DNA of 24,348 bases from RFSX01 sp964495785 (GCA_964495785.1 CAZBXL010000060.1:1-24348), one strand, 5' to 3'; positions 1 to 8,977 are shown, numbered from the stretch's first letter. A program made the numbers and translations. The notes: generated from the sequence alone by a model not told the origin.

Positions 1-15
1 GTCTTTTATTTGTTG

Positions 16-48
16 TTTGATATTCTAATATAGGGTATTATATATTTG
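16..48 (+). promoter_or_regulatory. Orphan promoter-like element
   Basis: TTTG at 16-19 and TATATTTG at 41-48 are separated by 21 bases, close to the Bacteroidota -33/-7 consensus (TTTG, about 19-21 bases, TAnnTTTG). It points to the right, but no plus-strand gene follows before 2108, so a transcript would run antisense to the small membrane protein gene and fumarase. It could be a chance match in AT-rich DNA. Confidence 0.25.
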
Positions 49-111
49 TCAACAAGAAAAACAATTTGTTTGATGGGAATAGGTCCCCTTGAAATACGAC
101 GTACTCTCCTA

Positions 112-483
112 TCACTTTATTGATGCTCGATATTCTATTCCTGCAATTACCAATACAATGATTATCTCAACTATAAAATAAATGTATCCCACTGCCGTCA
201 AGCTCTCTCGATGAATAATCATCATTCCTATCGAAAACAAACAATAAAGAAAATTGACTATCGCAATAAATTTTAAATATGGAGACCAATTATCTCTGAG
301 AAAGAAAAAACATGAAAATGAGTAGATCATAAAAAGACAGGGCAGAAATGCTAAGACATATAATGCTCTTATTGAAATGCCAATAAGATTTTGAAAATGA
401 ACCAAAACAACACCTAACATTAATGCTGATAGAATGGCACCAAGACCATCTATCAGAAATAATGTTTTAGGTTTTATATTCAT
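112..483 (-). CDS. Small four-helix membrane protein, unknown function
   Basis: The 123-residue product is strongly hydrophobic, with about four predicted membrane segments (roughly residues 8-28, 38-60, 68-90 and 95-117) separated by short polar loops. A charged N-terminus (MNIKPK) and C-terminus (EYRASIK) flank them. I recognise no catalytic motif or named family. It lies 59 bases downstream of the fumarase stop on the same strand and may be read through from the fumarase transcript. No strong TAnnTTTG box is seen in the gap, but a weak hairpin (CAAGG/CCTTG) is present. The start is an ATG at 483. Inner-membrane location is inferred from hydrophobicity only. Confidence 0.7.
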   Translation of the reverse strand: MNIKPKTLFLIDGLGAILSALMLGVVLVHFQNLIGISIRALYVLAFLPCLFMIYSFSCFFFLRDNWSPYLKFIAIVNFLYCLFSIGMMIIHRESLTAVGYIYFIVEIIIVLVIAGIEYRASIK

Positions 484-542
484 AGAAAATATTCTTGTAT
501 CATTTCAAGGAAAAATATTCCCTTGGAGAGAATATATTCATA

Positions 543-1931
543 CTATCCGATCATATCCTCAGGACGTACCCATGCATCAAATTCTTTTGCCGTAAGGTAT
601 CCTAATTCTAATGCTGCGGCCTTGAGCGTAGTATCTTCTTTATAGGCCTTCTTAGCAATCTCAGCTGCTTTGTCATAACCTATTTTTGTATTCAATGCAG
701 TGACAAGCATGAGGGAGTTATTAAGACTTTCTTTGATTTTTTTCTTATTTGGCTTTAAGCCTTTAATACAATTATCGCAGAAGCTGACGCATGCATCTCC
801 TATGAGTTGTGCTGATATGAGAAAGTTATAGATCATCATCGGCTTAAATACATTCAACTCAAACTGTCCACTCATACCACCTACATTAATAGCTACATCA
901 TTACCTATGACCTGTGCCATAGCCATCGTAAGTGCTTCACATTGCGTTGGGTTAACTTTACCAGGCATGATAGAAGATCCTGGCTCATTAGCCGGAATGA
1001 TAATCTCTCCTATCCCTGATCGCGGACCTGATGCTAACATACGTATGTCATTTCCTATTTTCATTAATGACACAGCTGCTGTCTTAAGGGCTCCATGAGA
1101 TTCTACAATAGCATCATGGGCTGCGAGACCTTCAAACTTATTCTTACCTGTAATGAATGGAATTTTTGTCAACTTACTAATGTGCCTTGCAACTTTTTTA
1201 TCATAACCCTTAGGCGTATTTAACCCCGTCCCTACGGCTGTACCTCCTAGTGCAAGATGACTAAGATGAGCCAAGGTATTTTTAATAGCTGCTATAGCAA
1301 ACTCTAACTGAACAGCATAGCCAGATAACTCTTGGCCCAATGTCAATGGTGTCGCATCCATAAAGTGAGTACGCCCTATCTTTACAACTTTAGAGTTAGC
1401 TTTAGATTTTTTAGCTAATTCTTTTCTTAGCTTTTCTAAGCCGGGTAAAGTAACGTCCTTTAATTTTTGATATGCAGCAATATGCATCGCCGTAGGAAAA
1501 GTATCATTAGAAGACTGAGACTTATTGACATCATCATTAGGGTGCAGGACTTTTTTCTTATCAGTCAGTTTGCCTTTTTTAAGTACATGTCCTCTATTGG
1601 CTATGACTTCATTGACATTCATATTGCTCTGAGTACCTGAGCCCGTCTGCCATACCACGAGAGGAAACTCACTATCTAACTCTCCTCTTAATATCTCATC
1701 ACACACTCTGCCTATAAGAGTCGCTTTTGACTTCGGTAGTACACCCAACTCTGCATTCGTAATAGCAGCTGCTTTCTTAAGAATAGCAAATGCTCTTATC
1801 ACTTCGATAGGCATCTGCTGACCACCTATCTTGAAGTTCTCTGTCGACCTCTGAGTCTGTGCTGCCCAATATCTATTTGCTGGTACTTTTATAATTCCGA
1901 TAGAGTCCTTTTCCTCTCTTTGTTTTTGCAT
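543..1931 (-). CDS. fumC: Class II fumarate hydratase
   Basis: This enzyme interconverts fumarate and L-malate in the TCA cycle and acts in the cytoplasm as a homotetramer. Family signatures are plain: VPANRYWAAQTQRS near the N-terminus, GSGTQSNMNVNEVIANRG, SQSSNDTFPTAMH, the GRTHFMDATPLTLGQE substrate region, and the fumarase/aspartase signature GSSIMPGKVNP. The product is 462 residues, normal for iron-independent class II enzymes. The frame stays open to a TTG at 1955, but a perfect TAnnTTTG -7 box covers 1953-1960. The ATG at 1931 is therefore the likelier start, preceded by an A-rich leader. It runs divergently from the superoxide dismutase gene. Confidence 0.96.
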   Translation of the reverse strand: MQKQREEKDSIGIIKVPANRYWAAQTQRSTENFKIGGQQMPIEVIRAFAILKKAAAITNAELGVLPKSKATLIGRVCDEILRGELDSEFPLVVWQTGSGTQSNMNVNEVIANRGHVLKKGKLTDKKKVLHPNDDVNKSQSSNDTFPTAMHIAAYQKLKDVTLPGLEKLRKELAKKSKANSKVVKIGRTHFMDATPLTLGQELSGYAVQLEFAIAAIKNTLAHLSHLALGGTAVGTGLNTPKGYDKKVARHISKLTKIPFITGKNKFEGLAAHDAIVESHGALKTAAVSLMKIGNDIRMLASGPRSGIGEIIIPANEPGSSIMPGKVNPTQCEALTMAMAQVIGNDVAINVGGMSGQFELNVFKPMMIYNFLISAQLIGDACVSFCDNCIKGLKPNKKKIKESLNNSLMLVTALNTKIGYDKAAEIAKKAYKEDTTLKAAALELGYLTAKEFDAWVRPEDMIG

Positions 1932-1952
1932 TTTTTTTATTTTTTTGAACGA

Positions 1953-1960
1953 CAAAATTA
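1953..1960 (-). promoter_or_regulatory. -7 promoter box of fumC
   Basis: On the minus strand this reads TAATTTTG, a full match to the Bacteroidota -7 consensus TAnnTTTG. Transcription would begin about 7 bases downstream, near 1946, giving a leader of about 15 A-rich bases before the ATG at 1931. No good TTTG -33 element is seen at the expected spacing. Confidence 0.55.
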
Positions 1961-2053
1961 ATTAGAATATAATTAATCATTTTATGGTGGCAGGACAGAA
2001 CATCATCAGTGCTTCATCAGCCTCTCTACAGAACATTTAATATAAAATATTGT

Positions 2054-2061
2054 TAGATTTG
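2054..2061 (+). promoter_or_regulatory. -7 promoter box of the sod gene
   Basis: TAGATTTG is a full match to TAnnTTTG and lies 46 bases before the sod ATG. The expected start of transcription is near 2068, with an A/T-rich leader. A TTTA at 2036-2039 is too close (14 bases) to be a convincing -33 element. Confidence 0.5.
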
Positions 2062-2107
2062 AGAGAGAAAATATTAAACTTCATTACTAAAACAAATTAA
2101 AAAAATT

Positions 2108-2719
2108 ATGGCATTCGAATTACCAAGCTTAGCCTATAGTCATGACGCATTAGAGCCGCATATAGACGCTCGTACGATGGAGATTCATCATGGAAAACAT
2201 CATGCTGGCTACACTAAGAAATTAAACGCAGCTATAGAAGGGACTGATCTTGAGGGAAAATCTATAGAAGATATTTTAACTGGACTGGATATGAGCAACA
2301 CCGCAGTAAGGAACAATGGTGGTGGTTATTATAATCATAATCAGTTCTGGACAGCTATGGATCCTAACGATAGAGGAAGACTTTCTGGGCCACTTCTTGA
2401 AGCCATCAATACTGCCTATGGTAGTAAAGATGGATTTATGGAAGCATTCTCTAAAGCTGCTGGAACGAGATTCGGTTCAGGGTGGGCATGGCTCTGTGTA
2501 CATGACGGCGGTAAAGTAGAAATCTGCTCTTCTCCTAATCAAGATAATCCTCTCATGCCAGGTGTTGGATGTGGAGGTACACCGATACTGGGATTAGATG
2601 TATGGGAGCATGCATACTATCTCAACTATCAAAACAGAAGACCTGATTATGTATCTGCATTCTTCAATGTAATCAACTGGAATGAGATCGAAAGAAGATA
2701 CGAGGCTGCAATTAAATAA
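2108..2719 (+). CDS. sodA: Superoxide dismutase, Fe/Mn family (Mn-type signature)
   Basis: The enzyme dismutates superoxide to oxygen and hydrogen peroxide. All four metal ligands of the family are visible in the 203-residue protein: His27 (EIHHGKHH), His77 (GGGYYNHNQFW), and Asp164 and His168 (LDVWEHAYY). Tyr35 of the second shell is also present. The glycine-rich GGGYYNH segment, and Gln145 in NQDNPLM, favour manganese or cambialistic use over iron, judged by known discriminating positions. No signal peptide is seen, so it should be cytoplasmic. It has its own -7 box and is followed by an intrinsic terminator, so it is probably monocistronic. Confidence 0.95.
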   Translation: MAFELPSLAYSHDALEPHIDARTMEIHHGKHHAGYTKKLNAAIEGTDLEGKSIEDILTGLDMSNTAVRNNGGGYYNHNQFWTAMDPNDRGRLSGPLLEAINTAYGSKDGFMEAFSKAAGTRFGSGWAWLCVHDGGKVEICSSPNQDNPLMPGVGCGGTPILGLDVWEHAYYLNYQNRRPDYVSAFFNVINWNEIERRYEAAIK

Positions 2720-2742
2720 GCTGATATCTTAAAAAATTATAA

Positions 2743-2778
2743 ATGGCTCACTTAAGTTTAAGTGGGCTATTTTTTTCT
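2743..2778 (+). terminator. Intrinsic terminator after sod
   Basis: A hairpin pairs GGCTCACTTA with TAAGTGGGCT (including G-U pairs) around a short loop and is followed at once by a run of seven T. It lies about 25 bases after the sod stop codon. It also contains the upstream ATG at 2743 of the next reading frame. Confidence 0.8.
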
Positions 2779-2808
2779 CTAATTTTTAATTTTTCTAACC
2801 ATCACACT

Positions 2809-3282
2809 ATGTTTCAGTCTCTAATTCTAAAGTCAATATTATGCATAATAATCTGTGTAACATTAGGCAGTGTATCAGGTATTCTATCTGGGTCAGGAAT
2901 GACTGATTGGTATCAGAATCTTAATAAGCCTTTTTTCCAGCCACCATCTTGGGTATTTGGCCCAGCATGGACAATTTTGTACACGCTTATGGGTATAGCA
3001 ATAGCAAGAATATGGCATCAGCCAGATAGCTCTCTTAAAAGCCGTGCTATTAGAATATTTATCAGCCAGTTTGTCCTTAATCTTATATGGACACCTATAT
3101 TCTTTGCTCTGAAGCAGCCGCTTATAGCATTGATCATTATAATAATGCTGTGGATATTGATTTTATTAACTATCCGCTCATTCAAAAAGGTAAATCCTCT
3201 ATCTGCTATTCTTCTTATACCCTATATCCTTTGGGTCAGTTTTGCTACCATATTGAATGGAAGCATAGTTTACCTTAATTGA
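2809..3282 (+). CDS. tspO: TspO/MBR family tryptophan-rich sensory membrane protein
   Basis: This is a five-helix membrane protein of the translocator protein / peripheral benzodiazepine receptor family, known to bind porphyrins and other hydrophobic ligands. The typical motifs are present: WYQNLNKPFFQPPSWVFGPAWT, then LYTLMGIAIARIW, and LNLIWTPIFFALKQP with its conserved Asn-Leu-x-Trp. The frame is open back to an ATG at 2743, but that codon lies inside the sod terminator. The ATG at 2809 (MFQSLILKS) gives 157 residues, the normal family length. Its role here (stress or tetrapyrrole response) is not shown by context. Confidence 0.9.
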   Translation: MFQSLILKSILCIIICVTLGSVSGILSGSGMTDWYQNLNKPFFQPPSWVFGPAWTILYTLMGIAIARIWHQPDSSLKSRAIRIFISQFVLNLIWTPIFFALKQPLIALIIIIMLWILILLTIRSFKKVNPLSAILLIPYILWVSFATILNGSIVYLN

Positions 3283-3387
3283 GATTTAGCATTATAGTAA
3301 ATATTATTTTAGCTTACTTTGCAATCATAATTCAAAAATCGATATAAGCCATCATTGTAGATAGGCGGATTCATTACTGATTTTATT

Positions 3388-4731
3388 ATGAAAATAGTCA
3401 TTGCAGGGGCAGGCTCTATAGGATTTCATCTTGCTAATCTTTTGGAAAAAGAAAACCAAGACATTACTCTTATTGACAATAATGCTGACGTTCTAGAGGC
3501 TGTAGCTAATAAGCTTGATGTAATGACCTTACATGGCAATGCTACATCCATTGATGTTCTGAAAGAAGCAGAGGTTGCTAAGGCAAGTTTGTTTATTGCT
3601 GTTACTACAAGCCAAGAAACGAATCTACTCACGGCTATCTTAGCTAAGCAGAAAGGGGCCAAAACGACCATAGCAAGAGTTAATAATCCTGAGTTCTTAA
3701 ACGCATCTCAAAAATCATACTTCGCTACAATAGGTATCGATCATATCATATCTCCTAATCATCTAGCCGCTAATGAAATACAAAGATTAATTCAGCGAGT
3801 ATCATTGACGGATATATTTGATTTTGAAAACGGAAAAATTAGTGTTGCAGGATTTACAATAGATGGTAATTCTCCCCTCGTAGGTAAGACTATAAGAGCT
3901 ATCAACGAAGGCGAAAAGAAATTTGATTATAGAGGTGTAGCTCTGCTTCGAAACCACACCACTATAATACCTAAGAGCCATACCGTATTACAAAAAGGAG
4001 ACCACCTATACCTCAGTATTAAAAGTGAATATGTAGATAATGTCTTACCATTCTTAGGCAGACAAAAAAAGGACATTAAAAAAGTTATGATCGTAGGTGA
4101 CACGACGCTGGCTTTAAATACCGCAGCTATTCTCCAAAAAGACTACTACGTTACTGTTGTTGTAAAAAAGAAAAGTATCGCAAACGAGTTTGTCAAAATA
4201 CTCGACAAAGCACTCGTGATTATAGGTGATCCAGGTAGTAAAGAACTGTTAGAACAGGAAGGCCTGGCACATATGGATGCCTTTATCGCTGTGACACCCA
4301 ATACTGAAATTAATATCTTGTCGAGTTTATTAGCCGAGGATATAGGTGTGTATAAAACCATAGCGTTAGTTGATAATGAAGTATACACACACATATCTCA
4401 GAATATAGGTATAGACACAATCATCAATAAAAAACTGATCGCCGCTAACAACATATTCCGATATGTAAGAAAGGGAAGTATCGAAGCTATCGCTACTCTA
4501 CATGGGGTGAATGCAGAAATTATAGAATTTGAGATTACGAAGGAAAACCACATCACTAGAAAGACTTTAGGTGAACTCAATCTAAGCGTATCTTCAGTGA
4601 TCATAGCAGGTGTCATTAGAGGAGATGAGAGTATTATACCCGGAAGTAGTTTTGTACTGCAGAAAGGAGATAAAGTTATCGTCTTCGCTCTACCTGAATC
4701 TATTAAACATGTTGAGAGTTACTTTCACTAA
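3388..4731 (+). CDS. trkA: Trk potassium uptake regulatory subunit TrkA
   Basis: TrkA is the cytoplasmic nucleotide-binding gating subunit of the Trk K+ uptake system. The 447-residue protein has two RCK halves, each an RCK_N Rossmann domain followed by an RCK_C domain. The first half opens with the NAD-binding glycine motif GAGSIGFHLANLL and an acidic end of strand 2 (LIDNN). The second half starts at VMIVGDTTLALNTAA, where the GxGxxG motif is degenerate, so only the first half probably binds NAD(H) normally. RCK_C signatures such as SPLVGKTIRAIN and VLQKGDHLYL, then VLQKGDKVIVFA, are visible. The stop overlaps the trkH start by one base (TAATG), implying coupled translation. Confidence 0.95.
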   Translation: MKIVIAGAGSIGFHLANLLEKENQDITLIDNNADVLEAVANKLDVMTLHGNATSIDVLKEAEVAKASLFIAVTTSQETNLLTAILAKQKGAKTTIARVNNPEFLNASQKSYFATIGIDHIISPNHLAANEIQRLIQRVSLTDIFDFENGKISVAGFTIDGNSPLVGKTIRAINEGEKKFDYRGVALLRNHTTIIPKSHTVLQKGDHLYLSIKSEYVDNVLPFLGRQKKDIKKVMIVGDTTLALNTAAILQKDYYVTVVVKKKSIANEFVKILDKALVIIGDPGSKELLEQEGLAHMDAFIAVTPNTEINILSSLLAEDIGVYKTIALVDNEVYTHISQNIGIDTIINKKLIAANNIFRYVRKGSIEAIATLHGVNAEIIEFEITKENHITRKTLGELNLSVSSVIIAGVIRGDESIIPGSSFVLQKGDKVIVFALPESIKHVESYFH

Positions 4732-6200
4732 TGAACGTACATGTAAATACGATATTTAGGGTTCTTTCTGCCATCATAGGGTTTGTAGGTCTCATCATGC
4801 TATTACCTACAGCGGTGGCCTTCTATCATGAAGAAGTGATAGGACCTTATCTGCTTTTGACCTGTGTACTCACAATGTGTGTAGGTTTTGGAATATTCAA
4901 GCTCACTAAGAAAACTAAAAATAAATTATCTAAGAGAGACGGTTATATTATTGTAGTCACGGCATGGCTCATGACTACAATAGTCTGTTCACTTCCATAT
5001 CTTCATTTGCAGCAAGATGTATCTATTGTAGATGCTTTTTTTGAAAGCATCTCTGGACTGACAACGACTGGTTCAACTATTTTTGCGGACCTGAGTATAC
5101 TCCCTAAAAGTATTCTTTTGTGGAGGAGCTTTACACAATGGATAGGTGGTATGGGTATCATTGTTTTGACAATTGCAATATTTCCTTTATTAGGAGTAGG
5201 AGGAGTAGAGCTTTTTATTGCAGAATCTCCAGGTCCTACCTCTAATAAAATACATCCCAGAATTAAAGAGACAGCAAAGCGATTATGGTTACTCTATGTA
5301 GGACTTACAGGTATACTTATGGTGATCCTGTACTTTGAAGGTATGACTTCTTTTGATGCTATTAATCATGGTTTGACTACGATGGCCACAGGAGGATTTT
5401 CTACTAAGAATGAGAGTATCGCTTATTTTGATTCTCCACTTATTCAATATACTCTTATCATCTTTATGTTTATCGCTGGTATCAACTATTCTCTTATTTA
5501 TGCCAGCCTAAAAGGACAGTTTAGAAAAGTTTTTAGAAGTGACGAATTTAAAACTTATGTTGCTTTCGTTTGTGTAAGCATCTTACTGATGGGTCTGATT
5601 AATTATTATTACTCTAGCCATAATGCAGAGTTATCTTTTAGGCAAGCGGCATTTAGTGTCGTCTCTGTAATTACCACCACTGGGTTTGTTGTAACTGACT
5701 ATACAGTCTGGCATTCTGTAAGTACATTTTTCTTTTTAGGACTTCTATTTTCTGGTGCATGTGCTGGATCAACTTCAGGAGGTATCAAGATTGTAAGACA
5801 CTTAGTATTTGCAAAAAATTCAATCTTAGAATTCAAGAGGTTATTGCATCCTAATGCATTAATAAGATTACGATTAGACAAGACGATCGTTGCTCCCCGT
5901 ATCATGACACACGTCTTGACATTTTTACTAATTTATCTCGCTGTCTTTTTTGTAAGTATGATTATCATGACATTTATCTTACATGATTTTGACAATCCGC
6001 TTGTCACCTCAGCTGGTATCATTGCCACCTGTTTAGGTAATGTAGGACCAAGTGTAGGAAGCATAGGACCTCTTGATAATTTTTCTAATATTCCTGATGC
6101 TGGCAAGGTGCTCACCTCTTTTATAATGCTCGTCGGAAGACTTGAGTTATTTAGTGTTCTTGTTTTGTTTACCCCTTATTTTTGGAGGACTAACTCTTAG
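4731..6200 (+). CDS. trkH: Trk potassium transporter membrane subunit TrkH
   Basis: TrkH is the ion-conducting inner-membrane subunit partnered with TrkA. The 489-residue protein shows the four pore-loop repeats of the Trk/Ktr/HKT superfamily: SGLTTTGSTIF, GLTTMATGGFSTKN, VITTTGFVVTDY and ATCLGNVGPSVG. Each carries the glycine of the K+ selectivity filter. The C-terminal MLVGRLELFSVLVLF motif is also typical. It begins on the last base of the trkA stop codon. With trkA it forms a two-gene operon and converges on the lipoprotein gene downstream. Confidence 0.95.
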   Translation: MNVHVNTIFRVLSAIIGFVGLIMLLPTAVAFYHEEVIGPYLLLTCVLTMCVGFGIFKLTKKTKNKLSKRDGYIIVVTAWLMTTIVCSLPYLHLQQDVSIVDAFFESISGLTTTGSTIFADLSILPKSILLWRSFTQWIGGMGIIVLTIAIFPLLGVGGVELFIAESPGPTSNKIHPRIKETAKRLWLLYVGLTGILMVILYFEGMTSFDAINHGLTTMATGGFSTKNESIAYFDSPLIQYTLIIFMFIAGINYSLIYASLKGQFRKVFRSDEFKTYVAFVCVSILLMGLINYYYSSHNAELSFRQAAFSVVSVITTTGFVVTDYTVWHSVSTFFFLGLLFSGACAGSTSGGIKIVRHLVFAKNSILEFKRLLHPNALIRLRLDKTIVAPRIMTHVLTFLLIYLAVFFVSMIIMTFILHDFDNPLVTSAGIIATCLGNVGPSVGSIGPLDNFSNIPDAGKVLTSFIMLVGRLELFSVLVLFTPYFWRTNS

Positions 6201-6330
6201 ATTTTTTAATCTATCTACTGTTTAAGATACTACCTCTTGACCCTTACATATTATTATGTGTAGAGTATTCTCGATGTTAATCTATATACGATTGTCCCCT
6301 CGTATTATATTAAACCTAATAGTTTATCGA

Positions 6331-7824
6331 CTATTTTTTCTTATCCTTTTCTATAACAGTTTCCAATTGAAACGTCTTCAAGTTTTTACCTATGATCGTT
6401 CTATCTTTATTGAGTAGATATAACTCAGGAGTTACATCTACATAATAAGTCGCGTATATAGACCTATTAGTAGGATCATGCACATTCGTGAACGTCATAT
6501 TATTTTTAGCAACGTAGTCTTTCCATTCTTGGATTTCAGTATCTAATGCTATAGCATAGACATCACATCCTTTGTTCTTATTTTCATTATACCACTTAAC
6601 TAACTTGGGTGTTTCCTCCATACAGTGCTCACATGATGGGGCATATAAATAGACAACAATATAATCCGCTTTAGAATCATATAGCGTTTTGGGTTGACCG
6701 TCTACGCCAGGTACTGTAATGTTAGGACCTTTCTGACCTACGAGACTATTACCCATCTCACGGCCTCTATTTATGATGGCGTACACCTCCATAGAGTCAG
6801 CCCAGAATGCTCTTTCTCTCGTGAAGTATTCTTGAGTAATCTTAACAAATATTGCCTCAGAATCCATGATGGTAGATTTGCCCGGTTCATATTCTAATAC
6901 GACCCAATTACTAAAATATTTGAAGTATTCGGGATACTGTAATGTCTTATCGATTAATTCCTTAGAATAGAATATGATAGAGTCTGCATTTTGCGGCGTT
7001 AGTTCTTTTATGTATCTCTTGAGCTTATTATTAATAACTGGTGTTCTTAATAATCTCTCATCAGAAAAATCGACATTATCCCAAAATTCTTTTCTGAAAT
7101 AATAGACTTGTTCCTTGTCGCTCACTCCTTCTTTTACAACAGGATTCTGACCCGCCATTTTAAACTTTGTAAATAATAGGTTGGGATGTTTTTTAAATAA
7201 ATTATCTAAAACATCTATTCGTTCTTTCTCCAAAGTTTTCTTTTGCTTATCCAACGATGTATAATCAGCGCTACCCTCTTGTGCTGCATTCAACTTATCA
7301 TTAACAGCGGCAAATCTTTCATTAAAATCTTGCTCATACTTAAGATTACTATAAAACACTTCATTTTCTTCACTACCCTTTACCGTAATGGTATTAAGCG
7401 GATCTAAGGCATCAAGGGTGACTTCAAACTTCTGATCATCACCTAATAATATCTGTGCAAATCTATCTTTGCCTATAGATACATAATATAAACCTTGATC
7501 ATATCCGTCAGGATTTTTAAATACGATTCTACCGTTATTCACAGAAGTCGTATCCACTTTAAAATGTGACTCAGCAAAAAAACCAATGAGTGAAGCTTGA
7601 GGATCAGTCATGTTCTTAACATTTAAAACAATCTCAGCAGGGCCTCCTTTTCTTGCTGGAGTCAGATTAGTATTTGTTGGTTTAGCTGAGTTATCTGATG
7701 CTGTCGTTTCAGTCTGAGTTATTGCTTCATTCGTATGAGCATCGGCAGCGGGGGTATTCGTACACGCAACTAAAAAGTGAAGTATCGCTATACATATGAA
7801 TATCATAATGGCTTTAAATTTCAT
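6331..7824 (-). CDS. Lipoprotein with C-terminal TlpA-like thioredoxin domain
   Basis: The 497-residue product begins with a lipoprotein signal peptide whose lipobox LVAC places the lipidated Cys at residue 21, followed by a Thr/Ala-rich linker. Residues of about 60-150 resemble the DUF4369-type beta domain, and about 220-350 resemble the helical DUF5106-type region found in Bacteroidota TlpA-like proteins. The C-terminal thioredoxin fold carries CEHC at 398-401 in APSCEHCMEETP, with a cis-Pro at VTPE (466). A periplasm-facing thiol-disulfide role is inferred; the substrate is unknown. It is the last gene of the sulfotransferase-manC-GT4 cluster, 34 bases after the GT4 stop, and may be co-transcribed. 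No strong terminator is seen in 6201-6330. Confidence 0.85.
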   Translation of the reverse strand: MKFKAIMIFICIAILHFLVACTNTPAADAHTNEAITQTETTASDNSAKPTNTNLTPARKGGPAEIVLNVKNMTDPQASLIGFFAESHFKVDTTSVNNGRIVFKNPDGYDQGLYYVSIGKDRFAQILLGDDQKFEVTLDALDPLNTITVKGSEENEVFYSNLKYEQDFNERFAAVNDKLNAAQEGSADYTSLDKQKKTLEKERIDVLDNLFKKHPNLLFTKFKMAGQNPVVKEGVSDKEQVYYFRKEFWDNVDFSDERLLRTPVINNKLKRYIKELTPQNADSIIFYSKELIDKTLQYPEYFKYFSNWVVLEYEPGKSTIMDSEAIFVKITQEYFTRERAFWADSMEVYAIINRGREMGNSLVGQKGPNITVPGVDGQPKTLYDSKADYIVVYLYAPSCEHCMEETPKLVKWYNENKNKGCDVYAIALDTEIQEWKDYVAKNNMTFTNVHDPTNRSIYATYYVDVTPELYLLNKDRTIIGKNLKTFQLETVIEKDKKK

Positions 7825-7858
7825 AATGGTAATAATTGTCTTCTATGTTTATTAAATG

Positions 7859-8977
7859 TTATATCTCATCAAAGATGTGATAAAGTTTATCTGCTATAAT
7901 TTCTGAATTAAATATGTCTTGAGCCATTACTCTACCATTGTGGCCCATATCGTGTCTTTGCTCATAAGACAAACGACAGAATGTCTCCATCGCTGTACAA
8001 AGGTCATCAGAATCTTTTATTTCAACAAGTAATCCATTGTGCCCTTCTACAACTGTCTGCCTACAGCCTGCTGTCCGAGTCGTAATGACTGGCTTAGCCA
8101 TAGACATACCTTCTAATATGATCCTCGGCATCCCTTCTCTATAGGAAGGTAATACGATACAGTCGCTTTTAGCTATGAGTGGTCTTACGTCCTTAACGAA
8201 ACCATGATAAGTAATACATCCTTCATCTATCCATTCTAATAACGTACTCTCAGCAATCATAGATGGATTACCATGATCTAATTCTCCAATAACCCAAAAT
8301 TCAACATTATCCAGTTTCGTAGAAAGGTTCTTTGCTGCATTTACAAATTCTACAATCCCTTTATCATATAACAAGCGTCCGATAAATGTAAAAGTAATTT
8401 CAGATTTCTTTTGACCATTTGGAAAAGGTGCATACACATCTGTATTTACACCACATCCATTCACTGCGATACCTTTTTCGTTAGTAATCAATTCATTATC
8501 TAAAAAGTACTCTAAGTCATCTTCGTTCTCAAAAATGATATCAGAATGAAACCTGTGTGTCCATTTATACAGAATAGATGTCAACTTACTAAGCCAACCA
8601 TTATTAATAAATGCATAACCTAATCCAGTGACGACCGCTATAGATTTTACCCCCGATAGTTTAGCAGCGATTCCTCCATATATATTTGGCTTATGCGTAT
8701 AGTGAATAACGAGGTCTGGTTTTAGCTTTTTATAGATAGATCTTAATTCCATTATCAACCTAAAGTCTTGAAAAGGATTATTCTTTTCTCTATCGATATG
8801 CTTTAATTCGATATGCTTAACTGTAGGATATTTTTCTTTGTATTCTATAAACTCATCAATAGGCGCAACGACAGTGACGGCATGTCCCTCTTGGAGAAAC
8901 TTGCGTATGATGTTTAATCTGAAATTATAAATATTCCAGGTTGTATTAGCGACTAATATGATATGCTTCTTAGGCAA
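7859..8977 (-). CDS. Glycosyltransferase family 4 (PglA/CapM-like)
   Basis: The 372-residue GT-B fold enzyme transfers a sugar, most likely onto a lipid-linked glycan intermediate at the cytoplasmic membrane face. The N-terminal domain has the YTHKPNIYGGIAAKLSGVKSI and TGLGYAF segments typical of PglA/CapM-like enzymes. The C-terminal domain has FIGRLLYDKGI and the GT4 EX7E motif in REGMPRIILEGMSMAKP, followed by the usual VVEGHNGLLV. The donor cannot be read from sequence; PglA-like relatives use UDP-N-acetylhexosamines, while the adjacent manC suggests a GDP-mannose-derived donor may also be in play. It is 12 bases downstream of manC in the same operon. Confidence 0.88.
   Translation of the reverse strand: MPKKHIILVANTTWNIYNFRLNIIRKFLQEGHAVTVVAPIDEFIEYKEKYPTVKHIELKHIDREKNNPFQDFRLIMELRSIYKKLKPDLVIHYTHKPNIYGGIAAKLSGVKSIAVVTGLGYAFINNGWLSKLTSILYKWTHRFHSDIIFENEDDLEYFLDNELITNEKGIAVNGCGVNTDVYAPFPNGQKKSEITFTFIGRLLYDKGIVEFVNAAKNLSTKLDNVEFWVIGELDHGNPSMIAESTLLEWIDEGCITYHGFVKDVRPLIAKSDCIVLPSYREGMPRIILEGMSMAKPVITTRTAGCRQTVVEGHNGLLVEIKDSDDLCTAMETFCRLSYEQRHDMGHNGRVMAQDIFNSEIIADKLYHIFDEI

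Noticed and set aside
907..1098. Plus-strand 63-codon frame within fumC
   Set aside because: It lies wholly antisense to a strongly supported fumarase and encodes no recognisable domain; it mirrors conserved fumarase codons.
3315..3321. TACTTTG as the trkA promoter box
   Set aside because: It is one base shorter than TAnnTTTG and has no matching -33 element.
6201..6330. Possible bidirectional terminator between trkH and the lipoprotein gene
   Set aside because: Only weak stems (AGATT/AATCT and ACATA/TATGT) are seen and none is followed by a good T-run in a useful orientation.
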